64,000 bases of DNA from Nocardia salmonicida NBRC 13393 (GTDB lineage Bacteria; Actinomycetota; Actinomycetes; Mycobacteriales; Mycobacteriaceae): the NCBI RefSeq assembly GCF_001613085.1, contig NZ_BDBR01000022.1, forward strand, positions 109,151 to 173,150, given 5' to 3'. Shown here piece after piece: positions 8,783 through 17,213 of this stretch (within the stretch, counting starts at the first letter, position 1; each line of letters opens with the position of its first letter). Both the position numbers and the translations under genes were made by a program. Under the pieces are notes generated by a model. It ran no database searches, was not told the DNA's origin, and worked only from the letters and a program-made list of their open reading frames with translations.

Positions 8783-9685
8783 GTGACTACGCCTGAGACC
8801 ACCAACACCGTCGGCACCGCCCGCGTGAAGCGCGGCATGGCCGAGATGCTCAAGGGTGGCGTGATCATGGATGTGGTCAACGCCGAGCAGGCCAAGATCG
8901 CCGAAGACGCCGGCGCCGTGGCCGTGATGGCGCTCGAGCGGGTGCCCGCCGACATCCGCGCCCAGGGCGGCGTGTCCCGGATGAGCGACCCGGACATGAT
9001 CGACGGCATCATCGCCGCCGTCTCCATCCCGGTCATGGCCAAGGCCCGCATCGGCCACTTCGTCGAGGCGCAGATCCTGCAGAGCCTCGGCGTGGACTAC
9101 ATCGACGAGTCCGAGGTCCTCACCCCCGCCGACTACGCCAACCACATCGACAAGTGGAACTACACCGTCCCGTTCGTCTGTGGCGCCACCAACCTGGGCG
9201 AGGCCCTGCGCCGCATCACCGAGGGCGCGGCCATGATCCGCTCCAAGGGCGAGGCGGGCACCGGCGACGTGTCCAACGCCACCACCCACATGCGCACCAT
9301 CCGCGGCGAGATCCGTCGCCTGACCTCGCTGTCCGAGGACGAGCTGTTCGTGGCCGCCAAGGAACTGCAGGCCCCGTACGAGCTGGTTCGTGAGGTCGCC
9401 CAGACCGGCAAGCTCCCGGTCGTCATGTTCACCGCCGGTGGCATCGCCACCCCCGCCGACGCCGCCATGATGATGCAGCTCGGCGCCGAAGGCGTGTTCG
9501 TCGGCTCGGGCATCTTCAAGTCCGGCAACCCCGAACAGCGCGCCGCCGCCATCGTCAAGGCCACCACCTTCTACGACGACCCGGACGTGCTGGCCAAGGT
9601 CTCGCGTGGCCTGGGCGAGGCCATGGTCGGCATCAACGTCGAAGAGATCCCGCAGCCCCACCGTCTGGCCGAGCGCGGCTGGTGA
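8783..9685 (+). CDS. pdxS: Pyridoxal 5'-phosphate synthase, lyase subunit
   Basis: PdxS builds PLP from ribose-5-phosphate, glyceraldehyde-3-phosphate and ammonia supplied by PdxT; dodecameric TIM barrel. 300 residues, the usual length. Diagnostic stretches are VKRGMAEMLKGGVIMDV, PVMAKARIGH (active-site lysine region) and FTAGGIATPADAAMM (phosphate site). I choose GTG 8783 because AGGAG precedes it by seven bases; in-frame TTG 8756 and ATG 8765 are alternatives. In M. tuberculosis pdxS, tesB2 and pdxT are adjacent; here about 7.5 kb of accessory genes separate pdxS from tesB. Confidence 0.95.
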   Translation: MTTPETTNTVGTARVKRGMAEMLKGGVIMDVVNAEQAKIAEDAGAVAVMALERVPADIRAQGGVSRMSDPDMIDGIIAAVSIPVMAKARIGHFVEAQILQSLGVDYIDESEVLTPADYANHIDKWNYTVPFVCGATNLGEALRRITEGAAMIRSKGEAGTGDVSNATTHMRTIRGEIRRLTSLSEDELFVAAKELQAPYELVREVAQTGKLPVVMFTAGGIATPADAAMMMQLGAEGVFVGSGIFKSGNPEQRAAAIVKATTFYDDPDVLAKVSRGLGEAMVGINVEEIPQPHRLAERGW

Positions 9686-9721
9686 TCACGGGCCCGATAC
9701 CGTTCGGGCACTGAAGAATTC

Positions 9722-9762
9722 GCCTCGGCGGGCGTCGTGATGATCGCGACGCCCGCCGAGGC
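9722..9762 (+). terminator. Intrinsic terminator after pdxS
   Basis: Perfect 16-bp stem (left arm 9722-9737, right arm 9747-9762) with a nine-base loop, followed by ATTTTC. It lies 36 bases after the pdxS stop. Confidence 0.8.
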
Positions 9763-9777
9763 ATTTTCGGGCGAGGC

Positions 9778-9911
9778 TCAGCGCCGCAGGAGTTCGGTGG
9801 TGAGGGCGTCGAGGCAGATCGCGTTGTCCGGGTCGAAGTCCTTGCGCGTCACAGGTCGTCCCAGTGGATTCGGCCGGGGAGGCCGCCGGGGCCGCGGATG
9901 TTCATGATCAC
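9778..9911 (-). pseudogene. Two tiny overlapping frames, possible gene remnant
   Basis: On the minus strand, a frame ending ...IRGPGGLPGRIHWDDL overlaps by GTGA a 24-codon frame reading (M)TRKDFDPDNAICLDALTT ELLRR. The overlap style is that of real coupled genes here, but the first frame has no good start and both are very short. They sit in the 332-base gap between the pdxS terminator and the TetR promoter. Either a decayed gene with a frameshift or two small proteins; I do not recognise the family. Confidence 0.25.
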
Positions 9912-9986
9912 CGTGGCGCTCGTGCGTTCCAGCGCTGCGATCAAGTCATCGGCCGATATCTCGAGGCTAGAAACGGGGACGCCACC

Positions 9987-10006
9987 AAGTCAACATCTGA
10001 TGACTT
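9987..10006 (+). promoter_or_regulatory. Probable TetR operator
   Basis: AAGTCAACATCTGATGACTT is a 20-base inverted repeat (8 of 10 pairs) ending on the first base of the -10 hexamer TAGCAT (10006-10011) of the tetR gene. This suggests autorepression. Confidence 0.5.
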
Positions 10007-10017
10007 AGCATGACTTC

Positions 10018-10590
10018 ATGGAACCGAAGCCCGAACCGCGTCGCCGCGATCGCGCGGCCACCCGCGCCGCGCTGCTCGATGCCGCGCGTATCCGTTTCGC
10101 CGCACAGGGTTTCGACGGCACCGGCCTGCGCGAGATCGCCGCCGAGGTCGGCGTCGACCCCGCCTTGGTATCGCGCTACTTCGGTTCCAAGAAGCGGCTC
10201 TACGCCGAGGCGATGCACATGGAGATCCCGACCGGAGTGGCCGCGGATCCGCACCGGCCGGTCGTCAGCATCGCCGACGCCCTGCTCCATGACGTCGTGT
10301 ACCAGGACTGGTCGCAGTACGGCGGCGAACACCCGCTGCTGGCCATGCTCCGATCGGCAGGCCACGGCGACGTGCGCGATCAGCTCCGTACCCAACTCTG
10401 CGACGGCTACCTGCGCGAATTCGCCGACCGACTCGACAGTCCCGACCCGCAACTGCGCGCGGAGCTGATCGGAGCGCTGCTGATCGGCCTCGGGGTCCTG
10501 CGCTCGGTGATCGGCACGCCCGCCGTGAGCGCGGCTCCGTTCGACCGAACCTGGGTGCTCGTGGGCCGCATGGTGAACGCCCTGACCTGA
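10018..10590 (+). CDS. TetR/AcrR-family regulator
   Basis: 190 residues. The N-terminal DNA-binding domain is typical: RAALLDAARIRFAAQGFDGTGLREIAAEVGVDPALVSRYFGSKKRLYAEAM. The C-terminal ligand domain is not diagnostic. The ATG lies six bases after a TAGCAT -10 element, so the transcript is probably leaderless, and an inverted repeat overlaps that promoter. The next gene is convergent, so the only obvious targets are itself or the remnant upstream. Confidence 0.85.
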   Translation: MEPKPEPRRRDRAATRAALLDAARIRFAAQGFDGTGLREIAAEVGVDPALVSRYFGSKKRLYAEAMHMEIPTGVAADPHRPVVSIADALLHDVVYQDWSQYGGEHPLLAMLRSAGHGDVRDQLRTQLCDGYLREFADRLDSPDPQLRAELIGALLIGLGVLRSVIGTPAVSAAPFDRTWVLVGRMVNALT

Positions 10591-10594
10591 CGGC

Positions 10595-11251
10595 TCAGAG
10601 GATTCCCTGTTCGTGGGCGTAGATCGCGGCCTGGGTGCGGTCGCGGACGCCGAGGCGTTGGAGGATGCTCGAGACGTGGTTCTTCACGGTGCCCTCGCTG
10701 AGGTAGAGGGACCGGGCGATCTCGCGATTGGCGGCCCCGGCGGCGAGCAGGCGGAGGACCTCGGTTTCGCGGCCGGTGAGGTCGATGGTGGGGCGTGGGA
10801 TGCGGGAGCGCACCATGGCGGCCAGACGCGCGGTGACGGCGGCCGAGTACTGGTCGACGCCCGCGTGCGCGAGGCGGATCGCCTGGGCGAGTTCGGCGGC
10901 GGGGAGATCCTTGAGCAGGTAGCCGGACGCGCCCGCGTGCAGGGCCGCGACGATGTAGCCGTCGTCGTCGAAGGTGGTGAGCATCAATACTGTGACCCGC
11001 CCGCGCAGCCTGGTGGCCGCCTCCACGCCGTCGGTTCCCGGCATACGAACATCCATCAGCACCACATCCGGCTCCAGTGCGGTCGCGAGTTCGACGGCCT
11101 CGGAACCGCTTTCGGCCGCACCGAGCACTTCGATGCCGGGCTGCAGGGCGAGCAACGCGGCGATCCCTTCACGAACCAGGCGCTCGTCGTCGGCGATCAG
11201 CACGCGGACCTTCGGGACAGTGCCCGATACCTCGGGATCGTGTCCGGTCAT
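10595..11251 (-). CDS. NarL/LuxR-type response regulator
   Basis: 218 residues: receiver domain with phosphoacceptor Asp in DVVLMDVRMPG and conserved lysine in GYLLKDLP, then a LuxR helix-turn-helix (TGRETEVLRLLAAGAANREI...VKNHVSSILQRLGV). Its ATG overlaps the stop of the histidine kinase upstream (ATGA), so the two form an operon and a cognate pair. Targets are unknown; the divergent membrane protein gene at 12551 is the nearest candidate. Confidence 0.92.
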   Translation of the reverse strand: MTGHDPEVSGTVPKVRVLIADDERLVREGIAALLALQPGIEVLGAAESGSEAVELATALEPDVVLMDVRMPGTDGVEAATRLRGRVTVLMLTTFDDDGYIVAALHAGASGYLLKDLPAAELAQAIRLAHAGVDQYSAAVTARLAAMVRSRIPRPTIDLTGRETEVLRLLAAGAANREIARSLYLSEGTVKNHVSSILQRLGVRDRTQAAIYAHEQGIL

Positions 11252-12411
11252 CGTCCCACCACGGGGATCGTGGCCAGCAGACGAGTTCCGTCGGGACCGG
11301 AGGTGATGCGCACCTCGCCGCCGACCAGGTCCAGGCGTTCACGCATTCCGGACAGCCCCTGACCTTCCGTCGCGCCGGGCGCGAAACCTGTTCCGTTGTC
11401 GGCGATATCGAGGATGCCGGTGCTCGCGGTGAGGTCGACGCGGACCGCGACGGCGGTGGCGTTGGAGTGGCGGCGTGCGTTGGTGAGTGCTTCCTGTGCG
11501 GCGAGGTACAGGGCGAGACGGACGGGTTCGCCGACGGTGTCCTCGGTGCCGGTGAGGTCGAGGGTCACGGCGAAGCCGGTGTCGTCGAGCCGGGTCGCGA
11601 GCGCTCGCAACGCGGTGGCGAGGGTGAACTGCGTGTCGTCGGCGCGCAGGGTGCCGACCGCGCGCCGCACCTCGTCGAGAGCCAGGCGCGTGGAATGACG
11701 CCCTTCGGCGAGTGCCCGGTCGGCGATATCGGTGTCCAACGGCCGGTAGGCGGCCGATTTCTCCAGTTGGATCGCGGTCACCACGAGATGGTGGCCGACG
11801 CTGTCATGGATATCGCGGGCCACCCGGGTGCGTTCGGCGACGGTGGCGAGGGAGACCGCCTGGTCGGCGTATTCCCGGAGCCGGGCGTGCGCGTCGGACA
11901 GTTCGGTGAGCAGTGTTTCGGCGCGGCGCCGCCCGGTTTCCTCGCGTTCGGCGATCACCGCGATCGCGAGGGCGAAAACGACGCCGATCGTGAACATCAG
12001 CAGATCCGAGAGCGCTTCGGGATTCGCCCGCAGCGCCGGTCGCCCGAGGACGATGATCGCGGCGAGGAGTAGACCGCCACCGGCGAGTGCGTAGGCGACA
12101 CGATGCCCGACGGTGAAATAGGCAGTGAGCGGAAGCAAGACGAACAGGACCTTCGCATTGCCACTGCTGTCGAGCACGGTGATCACCGTGTACAGGACGG
12201 CGCGGACGACCAGCCCGGCGATCGCGAGGGTCCTCGACCGGGTGAACCGCGCTGCGGCGAGCTCCAGCCCTCCTGCGAGCGCGAGGGCCCCGGCGAACGC
12301 GCTCGACCTGGCGGGGTCGACAGGCCCGGTCGAGGCGACGGCGAGCCCGGCGACCAGCACGGAGACATAGAGGAAGCACGCGACCCAGGTCAGTGCGCGC
12401 GGTCGATGCAT
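11248..12411 (-). CDS. Sensor histidine kinase, HisKA_3 type
   Basis: 387 residues. About five to six membrane segments occupy the first 150 residues with no large extracytoplasmic domain, so it is an intramembrane-type sensor. The dimerisation/phosphorylation helix is RVARDIHDSVGHHL and the ATPase domain has ALTNARRHSNA and DNGTGF...GLSGMRERL. I place the start at ATG 12411 because TACGCT (a -10 element) lies six bases upstream on the minus strand; the open frame continues upstream into the divergent gene. Partner of the adjacent LuxR-type regulator. Confidence 0.88.
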   Translation of the reverse strand: MHRPRALTWVACFLYVSVLVAGLAVASTGPVDPARSSAFAGALALAGGLELAAARFTRSRTLAIAGLVVRAVLYTVITVLDSSGNAKVLFVLLPLTAYFTVGHRVAYALAGGGLLLAAIIVLGRPALRANPEALSDLLMFTIGVVFALAIAVIAEREETGRRRAETLLTELSDAHARLREYADQAVSLATVAERTRVARDIHDSVGHHLVVTAIQLEKSAAYRPLDTDIADRALAEGRHSTRLALDEVRRAVGTLRADDTQFTLATALRALATRLDDTGFAVTLDLTGTEDTVGEPVRLALYLAAQEALTNARRHSNATAVAVRVDLTASTGILDIADNGTGFAPGATEGQGLSGMRERLDLVGGEVRITSGPDGTRLLATIPVVGR

Positions 12412-12550
12412 TCGCTGAGCGTATGGCCAGATTCGTCGCACGGCCACGGTCGCGAGGAGATTGTGGCCGAAGGTCATGGGTCGCCCGGCACTTACCGCCG
12501 TGACCACCGGATTCCTACCGTCGAGCTCGACATCGAGAAGGGATTTCGAC

Positions 12551-13165
12551 ATGGACACACGAGCACTACTGCGACTGGGCGGCGTCTCCGGCTTCGTCTG
12601 CGGCGGAGCGATCGCGGCGGCCGGCATAATCGAACTGATCGCCGCGGGCAAGATACCGATCACTCAGATTCTCAACGGGGCCGCCGTCCCCTTCGGGATC
12701 GGTCTGCTGGTGGCGTTGTACGCGCTGCTGCACCAGCGTCTCGGCCGCTTCGGAGCACTCGCCTTCGTCGTGCAATTCCTCGGCTTCGGCTATTTCGCGG
12801 GTATCGCCTTCGCCATGAACTTCGTGCTGGTCTATCTGGACAAGCCGGTGGTCGACGAATTGCTCACCAGCCCGGCGAAATTCGCCTTCCTCGCCACCGC
12901 GGTCCTCGCACTGAGCGGGACGCTGCTGTTCGGCACAGCGCTGCTGCGTAGCGCGGCGGTTCCGCGCGGCGCGGCGATCCTCTACACCGCGGGCCTGTCG
13001 GTGCTCTGCCTGACCTTCCTGCTCCCGGCGACGCTGGTCCGCGTCGGACACATCGCGGCCGGATTCGGCATGGTGTGGCTGGCCTGGGCCGTGTGGTCGA
13101 GCGTGACAGTGAACTCGGCGGCTGCCGCTCGCGCGTGGCAGCCGACACCCGATCCGGCGCGCTAG
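12551..13165 (+). CDS. DUF4386-like integral membrane protein
   Basis: 204 residues with about six hydrophobic segments (for example GFVCGGAIAAAGIIELIAAG, PFGIGLLVALYALL, VVQFLGFGYFAGIAFAMNFV). The pattern resembles DUF4386 proteins, whose function is unknown. ATG 12551 has AGAAGGGA upstream. It is divergent from the two-component system with 139 bases between, so control by that system is plausible but not shown. Confidence 0.65.
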   Translation: MDTRALLRLGGVSGFVCGGAIAAAGIIELIAAGKIPITQILNGAAVPFGIGLLVALYALLHQRLGRFGALAFVVQFLGFGYFAGIAFAMNFVLVYLDKPVVDELLTSPAKFAFLATAVLALSGTLLFGTALLRSAAVPRGAAILYTAGLSVLCLTFLLPATLVRVGHIAAGFGMVWLAWAVWSSVTVNSAAAARAWQPTPDPAR

Positions 13166-13183
13166 CGCTACCAGGGCCGCGGC

Positions 13184-13978
13184 CTACGGCTGACCCGCCG
13201 CGCCTTCGGTATCGGTGGTGAGGGCGTCGGCGAAGTTCTCGGCGTAGCCGAGGATGAGCTGGCGCTGGGTGGGCAGCAGAACGGCCAGCTCGTGCCAGGC
13301 GATGGCGGTGGGGGAGCCGTAGAGGTGGGTCAGGTCGGTGACCAGAGCCGCGGCCTGTTCGGGGGTGGGGGCGGTGGGGCGGGCGAAGGCGAGCAGGGAC
13401 GCGCCGATGGCGATGTGGCGGTAGCCGTGGAGGGCCATGCGGCGGATGACGGTGTGGTTGTCGTAGGTGCTCCAGTCGTCGGCGAAGTACCCGTTCGGGA
13501 TGCCGGCGATCGCGAGGTCGTCGCGGTCCACTGGGACGCGCTGGATCAGCACGACGTCGTCGACCACGCGGTCGGGGGAGCGGTTGGCGGCGACGAGCGC
13601 GGCGAGTTCGTCCTCGGACGCGTTGCGGGTGTCGCGCAAGGATTCCCACGGGACGCGCGCGGACGGATTGTCCAGCAGCGCGGCGATCCGGGAGACCGTG
13701 GCGTTCTCGGCGTGGTGGGTGGCGGCGGGATCGTCCGGGTAGTCGTGGCCCGCGCCGTCGCCTTCCACGAGTCCGAGGGTGGCGTGCATGCTCGTGTACG
13801 CGCACTGGCCGAGATCATCGAGCGTGCACAGGATCCGCGCGTCGGGATGGTCCATCCGGACGAGCTCTAACGCGTCGAGCAGCTGGGCGAAGGTGGTGAC
13901 GTCGTCGAGGCGGGCAACGGTGTTGGAGTCCAGCCGGTTACGTCGAACGGGTGGTTCGCCCGGCTCGAAAGTCGTCAT
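13184..13978 (-). CDS. Hypothetical protein, unrecognised family
   Basis: 264 residues from ATG 13978, soluble and acidic, with no signal peptide or membrane segment. Features include LDDVTTFAQLLDALELV near the N-terminus and IPNGYFADDWSTYDNHTVIRRM. An in-frame start at 14221 would add an 81-residue basic, Pro/Thr-rich extension crossing the next gene's promoter; I reject it. The composition and frame use look coding throughout, so this is a real gene, but I cannot name a function. Confidence 0.65.
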   Translation of the reverse strand: MTTFEPGEPPVRRNRLDSNTVARLDDVTTFAQLLDALELVRMDHPDARILCTLDDLGQCAYTSMHATLGLVEGDGAGHDYPDDPAATHHAENATVSRIAALLDNPSARVPWESLRDTRNASEDELAALVAANRSPDRVVDDVVLIQRVPVDRDDLAIAGIPNGYFADDWSTYDNHTVIRRMALHGYRHIAIGASLLAFARPTAPTPEQAAALVTDLTHLYGSPTAIAWHELAVLLPTQRQLILGYAENFADALTTDTEGAAGQP

Positions 13979-14141
13979 CTGCACCCCGCCATCCTGGCAC
14001 GGCCTTCGGCGCGTCGGAGTGATCCCGGCGCCGGTGGGCGATGTGGGCCGCGTCTGCGCCGTGCGCTGTGCCCTCGCAGGCGCGTCGTTCCGCGATGTCG
14101 GCGTCGGTTGGCCCAGGATTTGCTGCCAACTGGGCGTACCG

Positions 14142-14147
14142 TACAGT
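14142..14147 (+). promoter_or_regulatory. -10 element, leaderless TSUP gene
   Basis: TACAGT lies six bases before the GTG at 14154. The rest of the 13979-14153 gap shows no clear structure. Confidence 0.45.
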
Positions 14148-14153
14148 CGGTCC

Positions 14154-14888
14154 GTGACCGCGCTCGACTTCTGCTTGCTGGTCGTCGCGGGTTTCTTCAC
14201 CGGCTTGATCGGTTTCGTCACCGGGATGGCCTCGATCGTCTCCTATCCGGCGCTGCTGGCCGCCGGTTTGCCGCCCGTCGCGGCCAATGTCACCAATACT
14301 GTCGCCATGGTCGCCGTCGGCGTCGGGGCGACCGCCAATTCCGGACGCGAACTCGTCGGACGCGGGTCCACGCTGGTGCGCTGGGCGGTGTTGTCGGCGT
14401 TGGGTGGGCTTCTCGGTGCGCTCGCACTGCTGGTCGCCCCGGACGGCGCGTTCGAGGTGGTCGTGCCGTTCCTGGTGGCCATGGCGTCGATCGCGCTGCT
14501 GGTGCAACCACTGGTGCGCCGCCACATCGGTGAGCTCAGCGCGCCCTGGATCGTGCCGGTCGGCATCCTGCTCACATCGGTGTACGGCGGGTATTTCGGC
14601 GCGGGCGCGGGGGTGATCTACCTGTCGATGATGCTGCTGTGCACCTCCGAATCCCTCTGGAGCGCCTCGATTCTCAAGAGCTTCCTGCTCGGCATCGCGA
14701 ACCTGGTCGCCGCGATCGGGTTCGCGGCCTTCGGGCCGGTGCACTGGGGTGCGGCGCTGGCTCTCGGTGCGGGTGCGCTGGCCGGTGGCTGGTGCGGTCC
14801 GCCGGTGGTGAAAGTGATTCCACCGAGCGTCTTGCGGGTGACGGTCGGGATCTGCGGACTCGGTCTCGCCGTGTACCTGGCTCGATAG
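14154..14888 (+). CDS. TSUP/TauE-SafE family permease
   Basis: 244 residues and about eight membrane segments in two similar halves. The family mark is the glycine-rich opening (GFFTGLIGFVTGMASIVSYPALL with NVTNTVA) and the second-half VYGGYFGAGAGVIYL. TSUP members export sulfite, sulfoacetate or related organic anions; the substrate here is unknown. The GTG start is fixed by the nearby -10 element. A second TSUP gene of similar size occurs at 29065. Confidence 0.82.
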   Translation: MTALDFCLLVVAGFFTGLIGFVTGMASIVSYPALLAAGLPPVAANVTNTVAMVAVGVGATANSGRELVGRGSTLVRWAVLSALGGLLGALALLVAPDGAFEVVVPFLVAMASIALLVQPLVRRHIGELSAPWIVPVGILLTSVYGGYFGAGAGVIYLSMMLLCTSESLWSASILKSFLLGIANLVAAIGFAAFGPVHWGAALALGAGALAGGWCGPPVVKVIPPSVLRVTVGICGLGLAVYLAR

Positions 14889-14984
14889 GCGGCCGCGCGG
14901 CAGTCGAGGACCGTTGCGCGACTGTGCCCCGCGGGGCCGTTGTTTCGCCTGCCGGGGTGTGGTGCGGTCCGTAGCCTGGAAGCG

Positions 14985-15773
14985 GTGCACCACTCAGATA
15001 GTGAAATCGCCATCCACGCAACAGAGGTCGCTTCGGCAGTGATTCGGTCGGCGTTCCACGCTCCGCTCACGCGCTACGCCAAACAGGGCGACGACTTCGC
15101 CACGCAGGCCGATATCGCGGCCGAGAAAGCCATCCTCGATGTCCTCGCGACCGCGTGCCCGGACGACCGGTTCGTCGCCGAGGAATCAGGAGTCACCGGT
15201 CCGGCCGGCAGCGACCGCACGTGGTTTGTCGATCCACTCTGTGGCACAAGGAATTTCGCTGTCGACACCGCGTTCGTGGCGGTCAATGTCGCCCTGCGCG
15301 ACGGCGACACCGTGACGGCGGCGGCCACCGCCGACCCGTTCGCCGAGGAAGTGTTCTGGACAGCGGGGGAAGGTGCGTTCCTGCGCGCCGAGGGTCGCGA
15401 CGAGCCGTTACGGCCGTACTCGGGAAGTCACCTCGTCGATGTCGACCTCGACCACCCGTTCCCGTGGTCGACCCCGGCGCGACTATTCGACGCCGAAGGC
15501 TTCGCGGGCGAATTCCATCCGCGGGTGTTGTCGACCTCCCTGGCCCTGGTCTGGGTCGCGGCGGGACGGCGCGCCGCCTACATCACCGGCGGCGATCTCC
15601 GTGACAGTGTGCATTTCACCAGCGCGATCGCGGTGTGCCAGGCGGCGGGCTGCGTGGTCACCGGCCTCGCCGGGCAACCGCTGCACACCCCACCACACGG
15701 ACTGATCGCGGCCGCGGACGCGCCGACCCACGCCCGACTGGTCGACGCGGTGGCAGGTCTGCGCGCCGGGTAG
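14985..15773 (+). CDS. Inositol-monophosphatase-family protein with altered metal motif
   Basis: 262 residues. Family features: QADIAAEKAI, VAEESG (metal-binding EE) and WFVDPLCGTRNF. The last is the family's DPxDGT motif, but the second aspartate is Cys86. The C-terminal WDxAAG motif is replaced by SVHFTSAIAVCQAAG, without the aspartate. Both losses remove usual Mg ligands, so phosphatase activity is doubtful or uses another metal arrangement. The GTG start is supported by TAGCCT seven bases upstream (leaderless). Confidence 0.75.
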   Translation: MHHSDSEIAIHATEVASAVIRSAFHAPLTRYAKQGDDFATQADIAAEKAILDVLATACPDDRFVAEESGVTGPAGSDRTWFVDPLCGTRNFAVDTAFVAVNVALRDGDTVTAAATADPFAEEVFWTAGEGAFLRAEGRDEPLRPYSGSHLVDVDLDHPFPWSTPARLFDAEGFAGEFHPRVLSTSLALVWVAAGRRAAYITGGDLRDSVHFTSAIAVCQAAGCVVTGLAGQPLHTPPHGLIAAADAPTHARLVDAVAGLRAG

Positions 15774-15851
15774 CACTGGGGTGCATCACAATCGAATCCT
15801 TCTCACAGACCCACGTTGTGTGTATCTCAGAGTTTCCTCAACATCGCTGGG

Positions 15852-15857
15852 TAGCGT
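15852..15857 (+). promoter_or_regulatory. Candidate -10 for the MTB12-like gene
   Basis: TAGCGT lies about 90 bases before the lipoprotein ATG. No other feature is seen in 15774-15949. Confidence 0.3.
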
Positions 15858-15949
15858 CCGGGCCGTGGCATCGAGGCCTGCGCTGTGTGGCGCCGGTGCG
15901 ACGCCGTCGCCCAGAGGGCGAGATTCCGACCCGACGTAAGGACGAGTGG

Positions 15950-16447
15950 ATGAAGTTTCGTAGGACCGGACGAGTCGCGATCGCAGGACTGGCTGTGGTC
16001 GCCGCCCTCGGACTGAGTGCGTGCAGTGACGACAAGGGTGACAAGCCCGCCGCCAAAACCACCACCAGCGCCAAGGCTCAGGGTTCGGCAGCCGCGAACC
16101 TGCCCGCCGTGCCGACGGTCGAGCAGCTCAACGCACAGCTCGGCACCTCGCTGGATCCGGCGGTCCCCAACGACCAGAAGCTGGACTTCGTCCAGGGCAT
16201 CGAGGCCGATCCCGAGCTGCCGAACCGCCTGGCACAGGCCGTGCAGGACAACAACGTCCAGGTGCAGGTCACCGAGGTGACCTCCTTCGGTGACAGCGTC
16301 AACGCCAAGGCCAACTTCACCGTCAACGGCCAGACCAATGTCGTCGACGTGCCGTTTGTGGCCGAAGAGGGCAAGTGGAAGGTCCAGAAGTCGTGGGCCT
16401 GCACCATGCTGACCAACCTGGGTCAGACCTCGGTCGCCTGCGCCTGA
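15950..16447 (+). CDS. Lipoprotein, MTB12 low-molecular-weight antigen family
   Basis: 165 residues. A lipoprotein signal (MKFRRTGRVAIAGLAVVAAL, lipobox LSAC with Cys24) is followed by a Thr/Ala-rich spacer and an MTB12/CFP-2-like domain (PTVEQLNAQLGTSLDPAVP ... WKVQKSWACTML). Exported to the cell envelope; function unknown in the family. ATG 15950 has AAGGA eight bases upstream. The open frame upstream of this ATG is not coding. A terminator follows at once. Confidence 0.8.
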   Translation: MKFRRTGRVAIAGLAVVAALGLSACSDDKGDKPAAKTTTSAKAQGSAAANLPAVPTVEQLNAQLGTSLDPAVPNDQKLDFVQGIEADPELPNRLAQAVQDNNVQVQVTEVTSFGDSVNAKANFTVNGQTNVVDVPFVAEEGKWKVQKSWACTMLTNLGQTSVACA

Positions 16448-16459
16448 TCGTTCTCGCCG

Positions 16460-16490
16460 AAGCCCCGTTCGCTCGTCGCGGACGGGGCTT
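16460..16490 (+). terminator. Terminator between lipoprotein gene and uridine-kinase-like gene
   Basis: The arms AAGCCCCGT and ACGGGGCTT pair perfectly over nine bases and are followed by TCG. It stands between convergent genes and may serve the plus-strand one. Confidence 0.65.
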
Positions 16491-16525
16491 TCGCGCGCCT
16501 GCGTGACGCCGCGGTTTCCGCGATC

Positions 16526-17134
16526 TCAGCTGCGCAGCGCCGCCCGATCGGGATGATCCCAGCGAACGGTCCATGTCGCTTCCTCGGGATGGTCGGCTGT
16601 GTGATCGCGCACAGCGGGCAACGTCCAGTGCTGCTCGGCGGGCGTGCGTCGCAGCGCCGCTTGCGTACTGAGTTCCAAGCGGACCGTGAGATCGAAATCC
16701 AGACCGCGACCCAGCAGCATCGGCCCGGCGAGCACCAGCACCAGATCGGCCTGCGCCACGCGAATCGCCGCCCGTGCGGACCTGTCTCTCTGCTCGTCCC
16801 ACAGCGCGGGCAGCCAGCGCCCCTCGGTGCGCATCGCGTCCACGATCTCTCGCCGGATCGCCTCGTAGTCGAACCACGCTGTGCGATAAGACCATTCGTC
16901 ATCGCGCCCGTATTCCATGCGCAGCGACGCGGGGCGCACGTAGTCGTGCACCGACACCACCGCCGCCGATCGGCCCCGATCCGCGAGCGTCTGCGTGATC
17001 CGGCGGCCCAGTTCGACAGGCATCGCGGCATCGGCACCGTCCACCGCGAGCAGCCGTCGCCCCGGCAGCTCGACGAGCCGGTCGGCGACGAGCCGGGCGA
17101 GGGCGGCGGGGGAGGTGGGAGTGAACGTCGGCAC
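16526..17134 (-). CDS. Uridine-kinase-like protein without P-loop lysine
   Basis: 202 residues from GTG 17134. The overall pattern (LLAVDGADAA..., VVSVHDYVRP, WFDYEAIRREIVDAM, ADLVLVLAGPMLLG, DFDLTVRLELS) follows the actinobacterial uridine-kinase-like NTPases, in which the first motif normally reads VDGxDGSGKTT. Here it is AVDGADAAMPVELG, with no GK[ST], so nucleotide phosphoryl transfer is unlikely. Divergent from tesB. Confidence 0.7.
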   Translation of the reverse strand: MPTFTPTSPAALARLVADRLVELPGRRLLAVDGADAAMPVELGRRITQTLADRGRSAAVVSVHDYVRPASLRMEYGRDDEWSYRTAWFDYEAIRREIVDAMRTEGRWLPALWDEQRDRSARAAIRVAQADLVLVLAGPMLLGRGLDFDLTVRLELSTQAALRRTPAEQHWTLPAVRDHTADHPEEATWTVRWDHPDRAALRS

Positions 17135-17200
17135 CGGACCATCTCAGCAAATTCCGGGCCGCTGCGCAGAGCCGGACATACCGCCCGGTCGGCAAGGCGA

Positions 17201-17206
17201 TAATCT
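17201..17206 (+). promoter_or_regulatory. -10 element of tesB
   Basis: TAATCT lies seven bases before the tesB ATG, predicting a leaderless transcript. Confidence 0.5.
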
Positions 17207-17213
17207 CGAGCGC

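Noticed and set aside
13979..14221. N-terminal extension of the hypothetical protein at 13184-13978
   Set aside because: Low-complexity basic sequence that crosses the divergent TSUP promoter and start; the ATG at 13978 is preferred.
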